Source: Pseudotabrizicola alkalilacus (GTDB lineage: Bacteria; Pseudomonadota; Alphaproteobacteria; Rhodobacterales; Rhodobacteraceae). From it: 64,000 nt of DNA. The DNA is taken from the NCBI RefSeq assembly GCF_003443995.1, contig NZ_QWEY01000004.1:62001-126000 (forward strand), read 5' to 3'. Below, piece by piece: positions 17,142 through 27,734 of the stretch. The translations under genes and the position numbers were made by a program. The notes under the pieces were generated by a model. That model did not search any database. It was not told where the DNA came from and worked only from the letters and a program-made list of their open reading frames with translations. The number at the start of each line of letters is the position of its first letter. The first letter of the stretch is position 1.

Positions 17142-17951
17142 CTACGCTTTTGCCCCGTCTTTGTGCAACACCACGCCAGGGGCGTAGGCAATAAAGAACG
17201 GATTATCCCAGCCGGGTTTGCCATAGGCCAGCGGCGAATGGTCATCGAACCGCACGACATGACCACCTGCACCGCGCAGAACGGCATCTCCGGCAGCGGT
17301 GTCCCATTCCATTGTGCGGCCCAGCCGTGGGTAAAGATCGGCCTCGCCGGTGGCGACCAGACAGAATTTCAGACTGCTGCCAGCGCTGGTCATGTCCCTG
17401 ACGCTGTAGCGCGCGATATAGGCGTCGGTCGCTGCATCGCGATGCGATTTTGACGCCACCACCATCAACGCCGCATTGTCTGGTGTCGCCACCGAAAGCG
17501 GGGTGATCGCCCCAGCTACATCCTTGGCAAACGGCCCGGCCTCTTCTACCGCCTGACCGTCGGGCTGCGTGTAGAACAGCCGGCGCTTGGCGGGTGCATA
17601 GACCACGCCGCGCAACGGCACACCGTTTTCGACATAGGCAATGTTAACGGTAAAATCGCCGCGCCGCTGCACAAATTCCTTGGTGCCGTCCAGCGGATCG
17701 ACGATCAGAAACGTGCTTGCGGTCAGGCTATGGCTGTCAGCCTGTTCTTCGGTGATCAGGGTCACATCAGGATAGGCTGCCCGCAATCCGGCCGAGATAA
17801 TGGCATCTGCCGCCTCATCCGCCTCTGTCACCGGGCTGGCATCGCTTTTCGATTTTACATCGAAATCCGGCCCCTCATAGACGGCCATGATCTTGTCACC
17901 CGCCTCCAGTGCCAGACGTCGCATCAGCTGTGTCAGATGGTCAAAATCCAC
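17142..17951 (-). CDS. cysQ: 3'(2'),5'-bisphosphate nucleotidase CysQ
   Basis: A 269-residue inositol-phosphatase-fold enzyme. Metal-binding motifs are ITEEQ (66-70), DPLDGT (85-90) and the late WDTAAGDAVLRGAGG. It dephosphorylates PAP, the inhibitory by-product left when PAPS is used by sulfate reduction or sulfotransferases. GTG 17951 is the start, because GGAGG (17960-17956) is ideally spaced; the open frame extends upstream to 18002 without support. Placement beside a sulfotransferase gene makes PAP removal the sensible local job. Confidence 0.92.
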   Translation of the reverse strand: MDFDHLTQLMRRLALEAGDKIMAVYEGPDFDVKSKSDASPVTEADEAADAIISAGLRAAYPDVTLITEEQADSHSLTASTFLIVDPLDGTKEFVQRRGDFTVNIAYVENGVPLRGVVYAPAKRRLFYTQPDGQAVEEAGPFAKDVAGAITPLSVATPDNAALMVVASKSHRDAATDAYIARYSVRDMTSAGSSLKFCLVATGEADLYPRLGRTMEWDTAAGDAVLRGAGGHVVRFDDHSPLAYGKPGWDNPFFIAYAPGVVLHKDGAKA

Positions 17952-18094
17952 GTCGCCTCCAATTTCATGCCTGCCTGGGCACGACAGTTGCTTAAAGATC
18001 AAGCTGGCCTTATCATTGCCGCAAAGGAAACATCAAGATTTCCTGTGGCATGGTAATGGGTTCCCGCTGAAACCCTCAAGAGGACTGGGCAGAA

Positions 18095-18916
18095 ATGTTC
18101 CGACCCGTGGTCAGAAAAACACCGGCGCGCAGCGCATTGGCGATGCTTGAGCTGATTTTTCATGCCACCGTCCGGTCAATCCGGCGGACGCATGGCAATG
18201 CTGTCATCGGCCTGCTGCTGAACATCATGCAAACGGTCATGCTGGTGGTGGTGTTTTACATCATGTTCGACCTGCTGGGACTGCGCGGAAATGCAGTTCG
18301 CGGCGATTTCCTGCTGTATGTGATGTCAGGCATCTTCATGTTCATGACCCACACAAAGGCGCTGGGGGCTGTTGTCGGCTCTGATGGTCCGACCTCGGCA
18401 ATGATGAAACACTCGCCGATGAACCCGATCATCGCCATTGCCGCCGCCGCCCTTGGCTGTCTTTACACCCAGATCCTGTCAGCCGGGGTTGTGCTGTTCA
18501 TCTATCATGCCGCCTTTACCCCGATCACCCTTTTCGATCCTGTCGGCACCTTTGCCATGTTGTTGCTTGCTTGGGGCACAGGCGTTGCAATCGGCATGGT
18601 GTTTAAGGCAGCACTGCCATGGCAGCCAGAGTTTTTTGGTATTGTCTCAACGCTTTACCAGCGGGCAAACATGATTGCATCGGGCAAGATGTTTCTTGCC
18701 AACGCGATGCCGACCTACATTCTGGCCTATTTTGACTGGAATCCGCTGTTCCATGTGATTGATCAGGCCCGCGGCTTCATCTTTCTGAACTACAACCCGC
18801 ATTACAGTTCGATCCGGTATCCCGTGACGATCATGATCATCTGCGTGGTGATCGGGCTGATGGGTGAGTTCTTCACCCGCAAACACGCATCCAGCAGTTG
18901 GGGGGCCAAGCGATGA
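18095..18916 (+). CDS. ABC-2 type polysaccharide export permease
   Basis: A 273-residue inner-membrane protein with about six hydrophobic segments (for example VIGLLLNIMQTVMLVVVFYI and VTIMIICVVIGLMGEFF). This matches the KpsM/ABC-2 permease family, which exports capsule or O-antigen-like glycans. No ATP-binding (KpsT-like) gene is next to it in this window, so its motor must be encoded elsewhere. It runs divergently from cysQ/galU and overlaps the following SH3 gene by ATGA. The start ATG 18095 has AAGAGGA about 12 bases upstream, slightly far. Confidence 0.75.
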   Translation: MFRPVVRKTPARSALAMLELIFHATVRSIRRTHGNAVIGLLLNIMQTVMLVVVFYIMFDLLGLRGNAVRGDFLLYVMSGIFMFMTHTKALGAVVGSDGPTSAMMKHSPMNPIIAIAAAALGCLYTQILSAGVVLFIYHAAFTPITLFDPVGTFAMLLLAWGTGVAIGMVFKAALPWQPEFFGIVSTLYQRANMIASGKMFLANAMPTYILAYFDWNPLFHVIDQARGFIFLNYNPHYSSIRYPVTIMIICVVIGLMGEFFTRKHASSSWGAKR

Positions 18917-19518
18917 CCCGCGGTTTCGTGTTTTTCCTGATGGGGCTTTGGCCCACGCTGACCTTGGGCCAAAACCTTCCGGCCAGCTATTCGGTCAGGG
19001 GTGTTGCGGCCAGTGATGTGCTGAACATCCGTGCAGAACCGTCGGCCAAGGCCGGGATCATGGGTGAAATCGGCCCTTATAGCATGAACATCGAGGTGCT
19101 GGCGCTGTCGCCTGATGGCAAATGGGGCAAGGTTGGGGTGCCAGAAGGCAATGGCTGGGTGTCGATGGCCTACCTGGAGGTGATCGAGCCGATGGACCCT
19201 TTTCTGGTGCCGCGCCCGCTGTCGTGCATGGGAACAGAGCCGTTCTGGTCGGTCAGCCTGTATCCGCGCGGGGCGGAGTATAATTCGCCAGATACCGGCG
19301 CGGTGCCGATGGCCGTCACGCATGAAGCCGTGGCGACGCAAGGTTTTCTGATCCAGCTGGAAGAGGGACCAACGCTGCACCGTACGCTGGTCGTCACGCG
19401 CGAAGCCTGTTCTGACGGCATGTCTGACCGGGCCTTTGGCTTTGTCACCCGGATGTTTACAGAGGCCCCCGATGGCAATGACGTGCTGCACGGATGCTGC
19501 ACACTGGACCATCGTTGA
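18913..19518 (+). CDS. Secreted SH3-domain protein
   Basis: A 201-residue exported protein. It has a signal peptide (about 1-20, ending LTLGQ), then a bacterial SH3 domain (about 30-90, with DVLNIRAEPSAKAGIMGEI and NGWVSMAYLE). A C-terminal region begins CMGTEPFWSVSLYP, like COG3650-type envelope proteins. Five cysteines suggest periplasmic disulfides. The start overlaps the permease stop (ATGA), so the two genes are probably expressed together. SH3b domains often bind peptidoglycan; a link to glycan export is possible but unproven. Confidence 0.72.
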   Translation: MTRGFVFFLMGLWPTLTLGQNLPASYSVRGVAASDVLNIRAEPSAKAGIMGEIGPYSMNIEVLALSPDGKWGKVGVPEGNGWVSMAYLEVIEPMDPFLVPRPLSCMGTEPFWSVSLYPRGAEYNSPDTGAVPMAVTHEAVATQGFLIQLEEGPTLHRTLVVTREACSDGMSDRAFGFVTRMFTEAPDGNDVLHGCCTLDHR

Positions 19519-19525
19519 TATTCAC

Positions 19526-19557
19526 CAGGGGCCGGAAACCCGACCCCTGATTTTTTT
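19526..19557 (+). terminator. Rho-independent terminator after the SH3 gene
   Basis: CAGGGG (19526-19531) pairs with CCCCTG (19544-19549), with extra CGG/CCG pairing inside. T7 follows at 19551-19557. It ends the permease-SH3 unit and faces the convergent gene whose stop is at 19564. Confidence 0.8.
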
Positions 19558-19563
19558 AGATCA

Positions 19564-20685
19564 CTACAGCGCGTAACGCAAAATAGCGGCGAGTGATCCG
19601 TTGCCGGGGATGTCCCCCTGACGCACCGCAACCACTGAACCGCCGGACGCAATTACGCGCCCTGCGATTTCGTCAACGATGCCAAGGTTGGCCGCTGTCG
19701 ACTCTTCGGCAAAGCTCACAGCGCCGGTGGTTTCGTCCACCGACCCCGGCACAACACCGTCGATGTCAACCAGCAGGGTCTCCACGGCACCAAAGGTTGC
19801 AGCCTTGGCAACATCTGACACATCTGTAAGCGCCCGGCCTTCGCCGGTCAGAGAGTCAAAGCGCTCGTGCAGCACCGAAATCGCCTTTGCCTGCAACGCA
19901 TCAAGGACCGGGCGCGCCTCGGTCGCCAGTTCCGCAGGCGTCATCCGCACCGGGCTGGTCTTGATCGCCTCATCCGCGACCGTGTCATGGGTTGTCACGG
20001 AGCGGAACATTGACAACAGCGGGTCGGTGGCAGCCAGAATCAGCGGCTGGTCCCGGCCGGCCAGCACCGGGCGCAGGGCATCGTCGATCTTTCGGCAATA
20101 GGCGCGGAGCAGCATATTCTGTCCTTCAGCGCCGCCAATCCGCTTGGAATAGCTGCGCGAATTCACATTCGATGTTCCGCTGGCCGAAGCCGCATCCTTC
20201 GGCATGTCGGGCACGCGCACCTCTTGTGGCGGCAGATCGGCAAACACCTCGATCAGCCGCACTTCGTTTTCGGCCAGCGCCAGCACAAAGGCATGGTTTT
20301 GTCCCGAGACCGAGCGCAGCAGCGGCTTGATGAAATAACGGTCCCCGACCTGCACCATTTCGGTCAGATGGTTCGGCAGACGAAAGGTGCGCAGCCGGTC
20401 GGGGCTGACAAAGATCGCCAGGCTATTGGCCTGTTTTGACCAGAAATCATCGTCATCCAGCAGGTCATTGACCTGTTCGGAAATCGGCCAGATCGTGCGC
20501 TTTGCAGTGCCGACAGCCTCCAGCTGCGCCTCAGCATCTTTCAGCAGGTTCCCCAACGTGGTGCGCGCCTGACCAATGTGCTGTGTTTCCGGTGTGGTCG
20601 GAATGAAGAAAGACACCAGCGCATCCCCCCTCGCCGCAATCAGCCTGTCGATTTGCGCCTTGGTCGGAATGTCCACATAAAGCAT
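19564..20685 (-). CDS. eRF1-like (baeRF-type) protein, possible ribosome-associated factor
   Basis: A 373-residue protein whose layout matches bacterial relatives of archaeo-eukaryotic release factor 1. The start is DIPTKAQIDRL..VSFFIPT, followed by FWSKQANSLAIFVSP, a VLALAENEVRLIEV strand, a QPLILAATDPLLSMF region, and a C-terminal L7Ae-like fold ending IPGNGSLAAILRYAL. Such proteins are proposed to act at ribosomes (rescue or hibernation). I chose ATG 20685 because AAAGGA precedes it; the frame stays open to 20856. It is transcribed away from dnaK across a 287-base shared control region. Confidence 0.65.
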   Translation of the reverse strand: MLYVDIPTKAQIDRLIAARGDALVSFFIPTTPETQHIGQARTTLGNLLKDAEAQLEAVGTAKRTIWPISEQVNDLLDDDDFWSKQANSLAIFVSPDRLRTFRLPNHLTEMVQVGDRYFIKPLLRSVSGQNHAFVLALAENEVRLIEVFADLPPQEVRVPDMPKDAASASGTSNVNSRSYSKRIGGAEGQNMLLRAYCRKIDDALRPVLAGRDQPLILAATDPLLSMFRSVTTHDTVADEAIKTSPVRMTPAELATEARPVLDALQAKAISVLHERFDSLTGEGRALTDVSDVAKAATFGAVETLLVDIDGVVPGSVDETTGAVSFAEESTAANLGIVDEIAGRVIASGGSVVAVRQGDIPGNGSLAAILRYAL

Positions 20686-20833
20686 CAGCACGTCCTTTTT
20701 CTTTGAAACTGTCACAAGACAACGCCCGCCAGCGGTGCAGGTTCCCCCGTGCCCAGCAGGACGGCCTGCGGCAGTTTGGCGCAATGAAGTGCAACGGATG
20801 TGAAAAATTCGCAACACAGGGCGCAGTGACCCC

Positions 20834-20862
20834 GTTGCAGGCAAAATGACCGCCACCTATAT
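20834..20862 (+). promoter_or_regulatory. Probable heat-shock (RpoH) promoter of dnaKJ
   Basis: GTTGCAG (20834-20840), a 15-base spacer and CCTATAT (20856-20862) fit the alphaproteobacterial sigma-32 pattern of CTTG-like -35 and C-rich -10. It lies about 110 bases before the dnaK ATG, leaving a moderately long leader. The call is by eye, but the promoter type is what dnaK normally uses. Confidence 0.55.
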
Positions 20863-20972
20863 ACAGCACGCAACGGTAACCCGGTATGAACCGGTTTCAC
20901 CGCACGCTCCATGGGCAAGGGTGCCGCATCGGGCCCGCGCCAAGACCATCGCCTGTAGAAAGGGATCAAAAC

Positions 20973-22880
<1,908 letters not shown>

Positions 22881-22955
22881 GACCGCACGACACGGAAGAG
22901 GGGGCGGTCTGGCAACGGGCCGCCCCTGTCCGGTTCGGGAAAGGGGTTCATACCC

Positions 22956-24107
22956 ATGGCAAAACGCGACTTTTACGATGTTCTGGGCGTGCCCAAGGGC
23001 TCTTCGGCGGAGGATTTGAAAAAAGCCTACCGCTCAAAGGCCAAAGAGCTGCACCCGGATCGCAACTCTGACAACCCCAACGCCGAAGCCCAGTTCAAAG
23101 AAGTGAACGAGGCCTACGAGGTGTTGAAAGACGCTGACAAAAAGGCGGCCTATGACCGCTATGGCCACGCCGCGTTTGAGGGCGGCATGGGCGGCGGGCG
23201 TGGCGGGCATCCGGGTGCCGGGGCCAACGGCGATTTCGCCTCGGCCTTTTCGGATGTGTTCGAAGACCTGTTCGGCGATTTCATGGGCGGACGTGGCGGC
23301 GGTGGTGGCCGGTCCCGCGCGCAACGCGGGTCTGACCTGCGCTACAACCTGCGCATTTCGCTGGAAGAGGCGTTCAAGGGCATTCAGAAAACCATCAACG
23401 TGCCGACCTCTTCGGTCTGCGAAGTTTGTCGTGGCACCGGGGCCGAAGGCGGCGCCGAGCCCACCACCTGCCCCACCTGTTCCGGCATGGGCAAGGTCCG
23501 GGCCCAGCAGGGCTTTTTCACCGTCGAACGCACCTGCCCAACCTGTAACGGCATGGGCCAGATCATCAAAAACCCCTGCCGCGCCTGTGGCGGTCAGGGT
23601 CGGGTGGAAAAAGAGCGCGCCCTGTCGGTCAATATCCCCGCCGGGGTGGAAACCGGAACCCGCATCCGTCTGGCGGGTGAGGGCGAGGCCGGTCTGCGCG
23701 GCGGGCCGTCCGGCGACCTCTATATCTTCATCGAGGTGCGCGAACACGCGCTGTTCCAACGTGACGGCGCGCATCTGTTCTGCCGGGTGCCAGTCAGCAT
23801 GACCACCGCCGCCATCGGTGGCGAAGTGGAAGTGCCCACGATCGACGGCGGCCGCAGCCGGGTCAAGGTGCCCGCCGGGGCGCAGTCCGGCAAGCAGCTG
23901 CGCCTGCGCGCCAAGGGCATGCCCGCCCTGCGCGGCGGCGGCACTGGCGACATGCTGATCGAATTGGCCGTGGAAACCCCGGTGAACCTGACCACGCGGC
24001 AAAAAGAACTGCTGCGCGAGTTTGAAAAGCTCTCCGAGGAAAACAACCCCGAGGGGTCGTCATTCTTTTCCAAGGTCAAAGGCTTCTGGGACGGCATGAA
24101 AAGCTGA
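22956..24107 (+). CDS. dnaJ: Co-chaperone DnaJ (Hsp40)
   Basis: A 383-residue type I J-protein. It has a J domain with HPD ([10 protein letters not shown]), a Gly-rich linker (about 75-125), and four zinc motifs: [24 protein letters not shown] and [10 protein letters not shown]-terminal substrate-binding domain follows. It stimulates DnaK ATPase and delivers clients. It is co-directional with dnaK and ends before a strong terminator, so dnaKJ form one unit. Confidence 0.98.
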   Translation: MAKRDFYDVLGVPKGSSAEDLKKAYRSKAKELHPDRNSDNPNAEAQFKEVNEAYEVLKDADKKAAYDRYGHAAFEGGMGGGRGGHPGAGANGDFASAFSDVFEDLFGDFMGGRGGGGGRSRAQRGSDLRYNLRISLEEAFKGIQKTINVPTSSVCEVCRGTGAEGGAEPTTCPTCSGMGKVRAQQGFFTVERTCPTCNGMGQIIKNPCRACGGQGRVEKERALSVNIPAGVETGTRIRLAGEGEAGLRGGPSGDLYIFIEVREHALFQRDGAHLFCRVPVSMTTAAIGGEVEVPTIDGGRSRVKVPAGAQSGKQLRLRAKGMPALRGGGTGDMLIELAVETPVNLTTRQKELLREFEKLSEENNPEGSSFFSKVKGFWDGMKS

Positions 24108-24142
24108 CCAGGACTCCGCGAAGCGGACTTCAATGCTTCAGA

Positions 24143-24169
24143 CCCCGCCGGGCAACCGGCGGGGTTTTT
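24143..24169 (+). terminator. Rho-independent terminator of dnaKJ
   Basis: A perfect stem CCCCGCCGG (24143-24151) / CCGGCGGGG (24156-24164) with GCAA loop is followed by TTTTT. It closes the dnaKJ unit. Confidence 0.92.
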
Positions 24170-24332
24170 CTTTGTCCGCAACGCGTCGCCTGCGCATCAA
24201 CGTCATGACGCAAACCATACGTCCGCCCTACGTGAAGCAGACACAGATCCCACCCCAAATTCCGCGCTCCACCCGGTCACCATCGTACCGTCATTAACGG
24301 TTGATTTACCAACCAATGCCAGACTGCCCCTC

Positions 24333-25100
24333 ATGGCAAAGCGCGGCTTTCATGATGGCACCCTCCCCCTTTTCACCCCGACTGGGGATGAGGATGAAGC
24401 CTCGCCAACACCGCTGCCGCAAAAGCTGCCGTCCTACATCGCCGACCACCGCAAACGCCTCCGCGACCGATTCATGGCCGGTGGCGGCGCGTCGATGCCG
24501 GACTATGAACTGCTGGAACTCCTGCTGTTCCGCGCCATTCCAAGGCAGGATGTCAAACCCCTCGCGCGGGCGCTGATCGACACATTCGGCGACCTGAACC
24601 GGGTGATCACAGCGCCGGTTTCGCGCCTGAATGCGATCAAAGGTGTGGGCGAAGCCGTTGTTTGTGAACTGAAATTGTTTGAATCCGTCTCACAACGCAT
24701 GATGCGCGCACGGGTCATGCACAAACCCGTTCTAACCTCATGGGATGCCCTGCTGGACTACTGCCACACCACCATGGCGCACCGTGAAACCGAACAATTC
24801 CGCATCCTGTTTCTTGATCGCAAAAACACCCTGATTGCCGATGAGGAACAGGCCAAGGGCACTGTCGATCATGTGCCGGTCTACCCACGTGAGGTGGTCA
24901 AACGCGCGCTGGAACTGAACGCATCGGCGCTGATTCTGGTCCACAACCACCCGTCTGGCGACCCTACGCCCAGTCAGGCCGACATCAGCATGACTCACCA
25001 GATTGTTGACGCATGTCAGGTACTTGGCATCACCCTGCACGATCACCTGATCATCGGCAAAAGTCGGGAGCTTAGTTTTCGATCGGGCGGGTATCTGTAA
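24333..25100 (+). CDS. radC: RadC family JAMM-domain protein
   Basis: A 255-residue protein with an N-terminal helix-hairpin-helix-like region (PDYELLELLLFRAIP, LNAIKGVGEA) and a C-terminal JAMM metallo-domain HNHPSGDPTPSQAD. Despite the name, a direct role in DNA repair is doubtful. The family is widespread and often linked to DNA metabolism. No clear ribosome site precedes ATG 24333. Its last 29 bases overlap the convergent gene at 25072. Confidence 0.92.
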   Translation: MAKRGFHDGTLPLFTPTGDEDEASPTPLPQKLPSYIADHRKRLRDRFMAGGGASMPDYELLELLLFRAIPRQDVKPLARALIDTFGDLNRVITAPVSRLNAIKGVGEAVVCELKLFESVSQRMMRARVMHKPVLTSWDALLDYCHTTMAHRETEQFRILFLDRKNTLIADEEQAKGTVDHVPVYPREVVKRALELNASALILVHNHPSGDPTPSQADISMTHQIVDACQVLGITLHDHLIIGKSRELSFRSGGYL

Positions 25101-26580
25101 ACACTGGCTTCATCCACACCTCTACCCGCCGGTTCAGCCGCCGCCCCGCGCCGGTCTCATCACAGGCCATCGGCATCGCCTCGCCAAAGGCGATCACCTC
25201 CGGCAAATCGTCCTCTGCCACCCCCGCCAGCGCCAGCCCCGCCCGTAACCCTTCTGCGCGCGACTGGCTGAGCGCCAGGTTGGTCGCAGCAGGCCCAGAC
25301 CCGTCAGAAAACCCTGCCAGAACAATGGCCTGATCCCGAAACACCCCCACCTCGATCAGCCGCGCCAGGTCATCAAGGTTGTTTCGTGAGTGCGCGTCCA
25401 GCTGGCTTGACCCATCCTGAAACCGAAAGGTCAGTGACAACCGATCCGCACCATCCATCGCATCGGCGAGGCGTTTGAGGTCGGCCAGAGTCGTTTCCTC
25501 TCCCGCGCCCTGAATGGCGTTGATCAGGCGCAGCCCGTCGCCGGTCAGCGGCTGACGTTCGGGCTGGCGGTCTATCCAGCCAGCAGCGGCAACCACAGCC
25601 TGTGCCTGCGGGGTTTCCAGAAACGTCAGAAATTCGCGCACAAACAAGGGTAAACGGCGCTTTGGCGTCAGCAGAAAGATCGGCAGCGACAGCGGATAAT
25701 CTTCGGCCTTTACCGCCAGAGCCGACGACAGTAGCGGAAAACCACAGCTGTCGGTCAGCGGCAAGACGCGCGCGCCCCTGACCCCCGCCCGCACCGTCAT
25801 CGCCACAGCCCAAGGGTCACGCTGCACCGCATTGCCCAGTGCGGCAATGTCGTCGTGAATGACGCTGGCCACCACATCACGCCCCAGCCGCGCTGCAAGG
25901 GCGCGTTGCAAGGCCGCGTCGGCTGCCAGCCCATGTAGCACCAAGGGCATGTCAGGGCCGCCAATCTCGGCCCAGTTCGCCACCTCTCCCGCCAGCACGC
26001 GCGCCAGATCGCCGGTGCTGATCTGCGGCAGCGGGTTGTCGGTTGCCACAATGGGCACCATCGCATCGAGCGCCAGAACACGCGCCCCCAGATCCGGCTC
26101 GGTCGCAGCGGCAAGGATCATCTCGGCCTGTCCGGCCAGCAGCTCTGCCCGCGCCAGATCAGGCGCAGCAGCGCCAAAACTGATGTCGGCCAAGGGCTTG
26201 CCACTTTTTGGATCGCTCACAACCGCGGTGTAGCCGTCTTGCCCGGTCTCGGCATAGCTCAACCCCCGCGCCTCGGCAAACGCCTGCAGCAGCGGTGGCA
26301 GCAGCGTCTCACCCACGCCTGCCAGCCCCACAATCCGTACTCGCGCCCGTGGCGCGGTCAGGTCAGGGCAGGCCGGCCCATCACAGATGACCCCCGCTGC
26401 ATCGACGGTCAGCAGGCCATAGGCACTGTCGATCCGATAGAACTCGCCATCATAGCCTTGCAGCATGCCGGAAATCTCCAGCCCGCCTTCACGGGCGGAC
26501 AGGGTCACATCCTGCGCCCCGGCAATCGAAGGGGCAAAAAGCGCGGCGAAAACCGCCGCGCGCCAGAAACCTGCCCGCAT
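25072..26580 (-). CDS. Periplasmic substrate-binding domain fused to OmpA domain
   Basis: A 502-residue exported protein with signal peptide (1-22, ending SIAGAQ). Residues 80-345 resemble PstS-type phosphate-binding proteins (VRIVGLAGVGETLLPPLLQAF, ISFGAAAPDLARAELL, and [17 protein letters not shown]). Residues 385-495 form an OmpA-like peptidoglycan-binding domain (FQDGSSQLDAHSRNNLDDLA, LAGFSDGSG, RRLNRRVEVW). The fusion would hold a ligand-binding module to the cell wall. No transport genes are adjacent, so a sensing or scaffold role is as likely as uptake. It overlaps the radC 3' end. Confidence 0.8.
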   Translation of the reverse strand: MRAGFWRAAVFAALFAPSIAGAQDVTLSAREGGLEISGMLQGYDGEFYRIDSAYGLLTVDAAGVICDGPACPDLTAPRARVRIVGLAGVGETLLPPLLQAFAEARGLSYAETGQDGYTAVVSDPKSGKPLADISFGAAAPDLARAELLAGQAEMILAAATEPDLGARVLALDAMVPIVATDNPLPQISTGDLARVLAGEVANWAEIGGPDMPLVLHGLAADAALQRALAARLGRDVVASVIHDDIAALGNAVQRDPWAVAMTVRAGVRGARVLPLTDSCGFPLLSSALAVKAEDYPLSLPIFLLTPKRRLPLFVREFLTFLETPQAQAVVAAAGWIDRQPERQPLTGDGLRLINAIQGAGEETTLADLKRLADAMDGADRLSLTFRFQDGSSQLDAHSRNNLDDLARLIEVGVFRDQAIVLAGFSDGSGPAATNLALSQSRAEGLRAGLALAGVAEDDLPEVIAFGEAMPMACDETGAGRRLNRRVEVWMKPVFTDTRPIEN

Positions 26581-26598
26581 AAACCCTGTGCCGCCCCG

Positions 26599-27591
26599 CT
26601 AGTTTGCAATGGCCAGTGTCATGTCCTGCAGCAGGTTTTTCAATACCAGAATATCGCCGACAGCCTCACATCCGGGCATAGACAGGGTCAGATCGGTGAT
26701 TTCGACCGACCCGCCGGTGGCCAGAATGGCCTCACCCAGAATCTCACGCCCGCAGGTGGTCTTGGTGACCTCAGCCTCCAATACAAGTTCGGTCTTTTGG
26801 GCCGGGCCAAAGGTGTAGACTTCGGCCAGCAAGGGCAGGTTGACTGTGGCATCGCCCAATAAGGTGACCACACCGCTTTCGCCCGATGTGCCGGTATAGG
26901 ATGCCGATATATGACCGGGCTGATTATACCCTGCGCCATTTTCAAAGGCGTGAAGCTGAAAGGCGTCTGCGTCCTGCCACTGCACGGCAAAGCGTTGAAC
27001 CCCTGCAAAATCGGGCATCGGCACAGAGGCGCGCACCTTTTCTCCACCGGTCAGAATGACTTCGACATCGGCAACGGCTGTCAAGGCGGGGAGCGAGGCA
27101 ATCAGCGCCCCACTGGCAGAGGTGCGGGCCGTGACGGCAAGGCCCGCATGTTTCAGCACCACGCGTTGATCCGCCTGACAAGGTGCCAGAAGCGAAAGAC
27201 CAATCATAGCATCCGGCTGCGGCAGCAGATCCATTTTGACAGTGCAATCAGGGGTAGGCGCCATGGCTGGGGCAGGCATCGGTTGCGCTTCCTGCACCAG
27301 ATCGGTTGCCGGATCGGCAGCGGCAAAGCGTTCTGGCGACGGCGCATCTGTCACTGGCGCAGGCACCTTGACGATCGGTGCCGTTTCGCCGGGAAGCGCC
27401 GGAGGCTCGATGATAGTGGGTGTCACGGCAACATCAGCGGGACCAGCGGCAACCGGAACCACATCAGAAACGATCATATCCAAGGGTTCTGCCGTGGCGC
27501 GATCACCAGCTTTTTCCTGCACGTAATGCCCTGCCCCAAGGGCAATGGCACCCGTGGCCACCACCAATGTCAGTTTGCGTTGCAGGATCAT
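26599..27591 (-). CDS. Unknown exported or membrane-anchored protein downstream of secA
   Basis: A 330-residue protein of unknown function. An N-terminal hydrophobic segment (about 5-22, LTLVVATGAIALGAGHYV) is a signal anchor or uncleaved signal. A Pro/Ala-rich linker (about 40-115) leads to a beta-rich C-terminal region with cysteines that could form disulfides. ATG 27591 is the start because GGAGG (27601-27597) is five bases upstream; two nearer ATGs are too close to it. I recall similar proteins beside secA in Rhodobacteraceae, sometimes labelled translocase by proximity only. Confidence 0.7.
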   Translation of the reverse strand: MILQRKLTLVVATGAIALGAGHYVQEKAGDRATAEPLDMIVSDVVPVAAGPADVAVTPTIIEPPALPGETAPIVKVPAPVTDAPSPERFAAADPATDLVQEAQPMPAPAMAPTPDCTVKMDLLPQPDAMIGLSLLAPCQADQRVVLKHAGLAVTARTSASGALIASLPALTAVADVEVILTGGEKVRASVPMPDFAGVQRFAVQWQDADAFQLHAFENGAGYNQPGHISASYTGTSGESGVVTLLGDATVNLPLLAEVYTFGPAQKTELVLEAEVTKTTCGREILGEAILATGGSVEITDLTLSMPGCEAVGDILVLKNLLQDMTLAIAN

Positions 27592-27683
27592 CATCGCCTC
27601 CACCCATACAGTCAGAGGCTACCATGTCGATCAAACCGGGCCAATCAGTGGCAGATTCAGGGAATGTTTCCATCATAGATGTC

Positions 27684-27709
27684 AAAAATGGGGCAGCCGA
27701 AGCTGCCCC
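27684..27709 (-). terminator. Rho-independent terminator of secA
   Basis: Read on the minus strand, GGGGCAGC-TTCG-GCTGCCCC (27709-27690) is a perfect 8-bp stem with a stable UUCG tetraloop. It is followed by A and T5. It lies between the secA stop and the next gene. Confidence 0.9.
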
Positions 27710-27734
27710 ACTAAAGTCTATAGCGGTTTAAGGT

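Noticed and set aside
24180-24332. Non-coding stretch between the dnaKJ terminator and radC
   Set aside because: Looked for a small gene or RNA; no frame with a ribosome site and no hairpin beyond the terminator.
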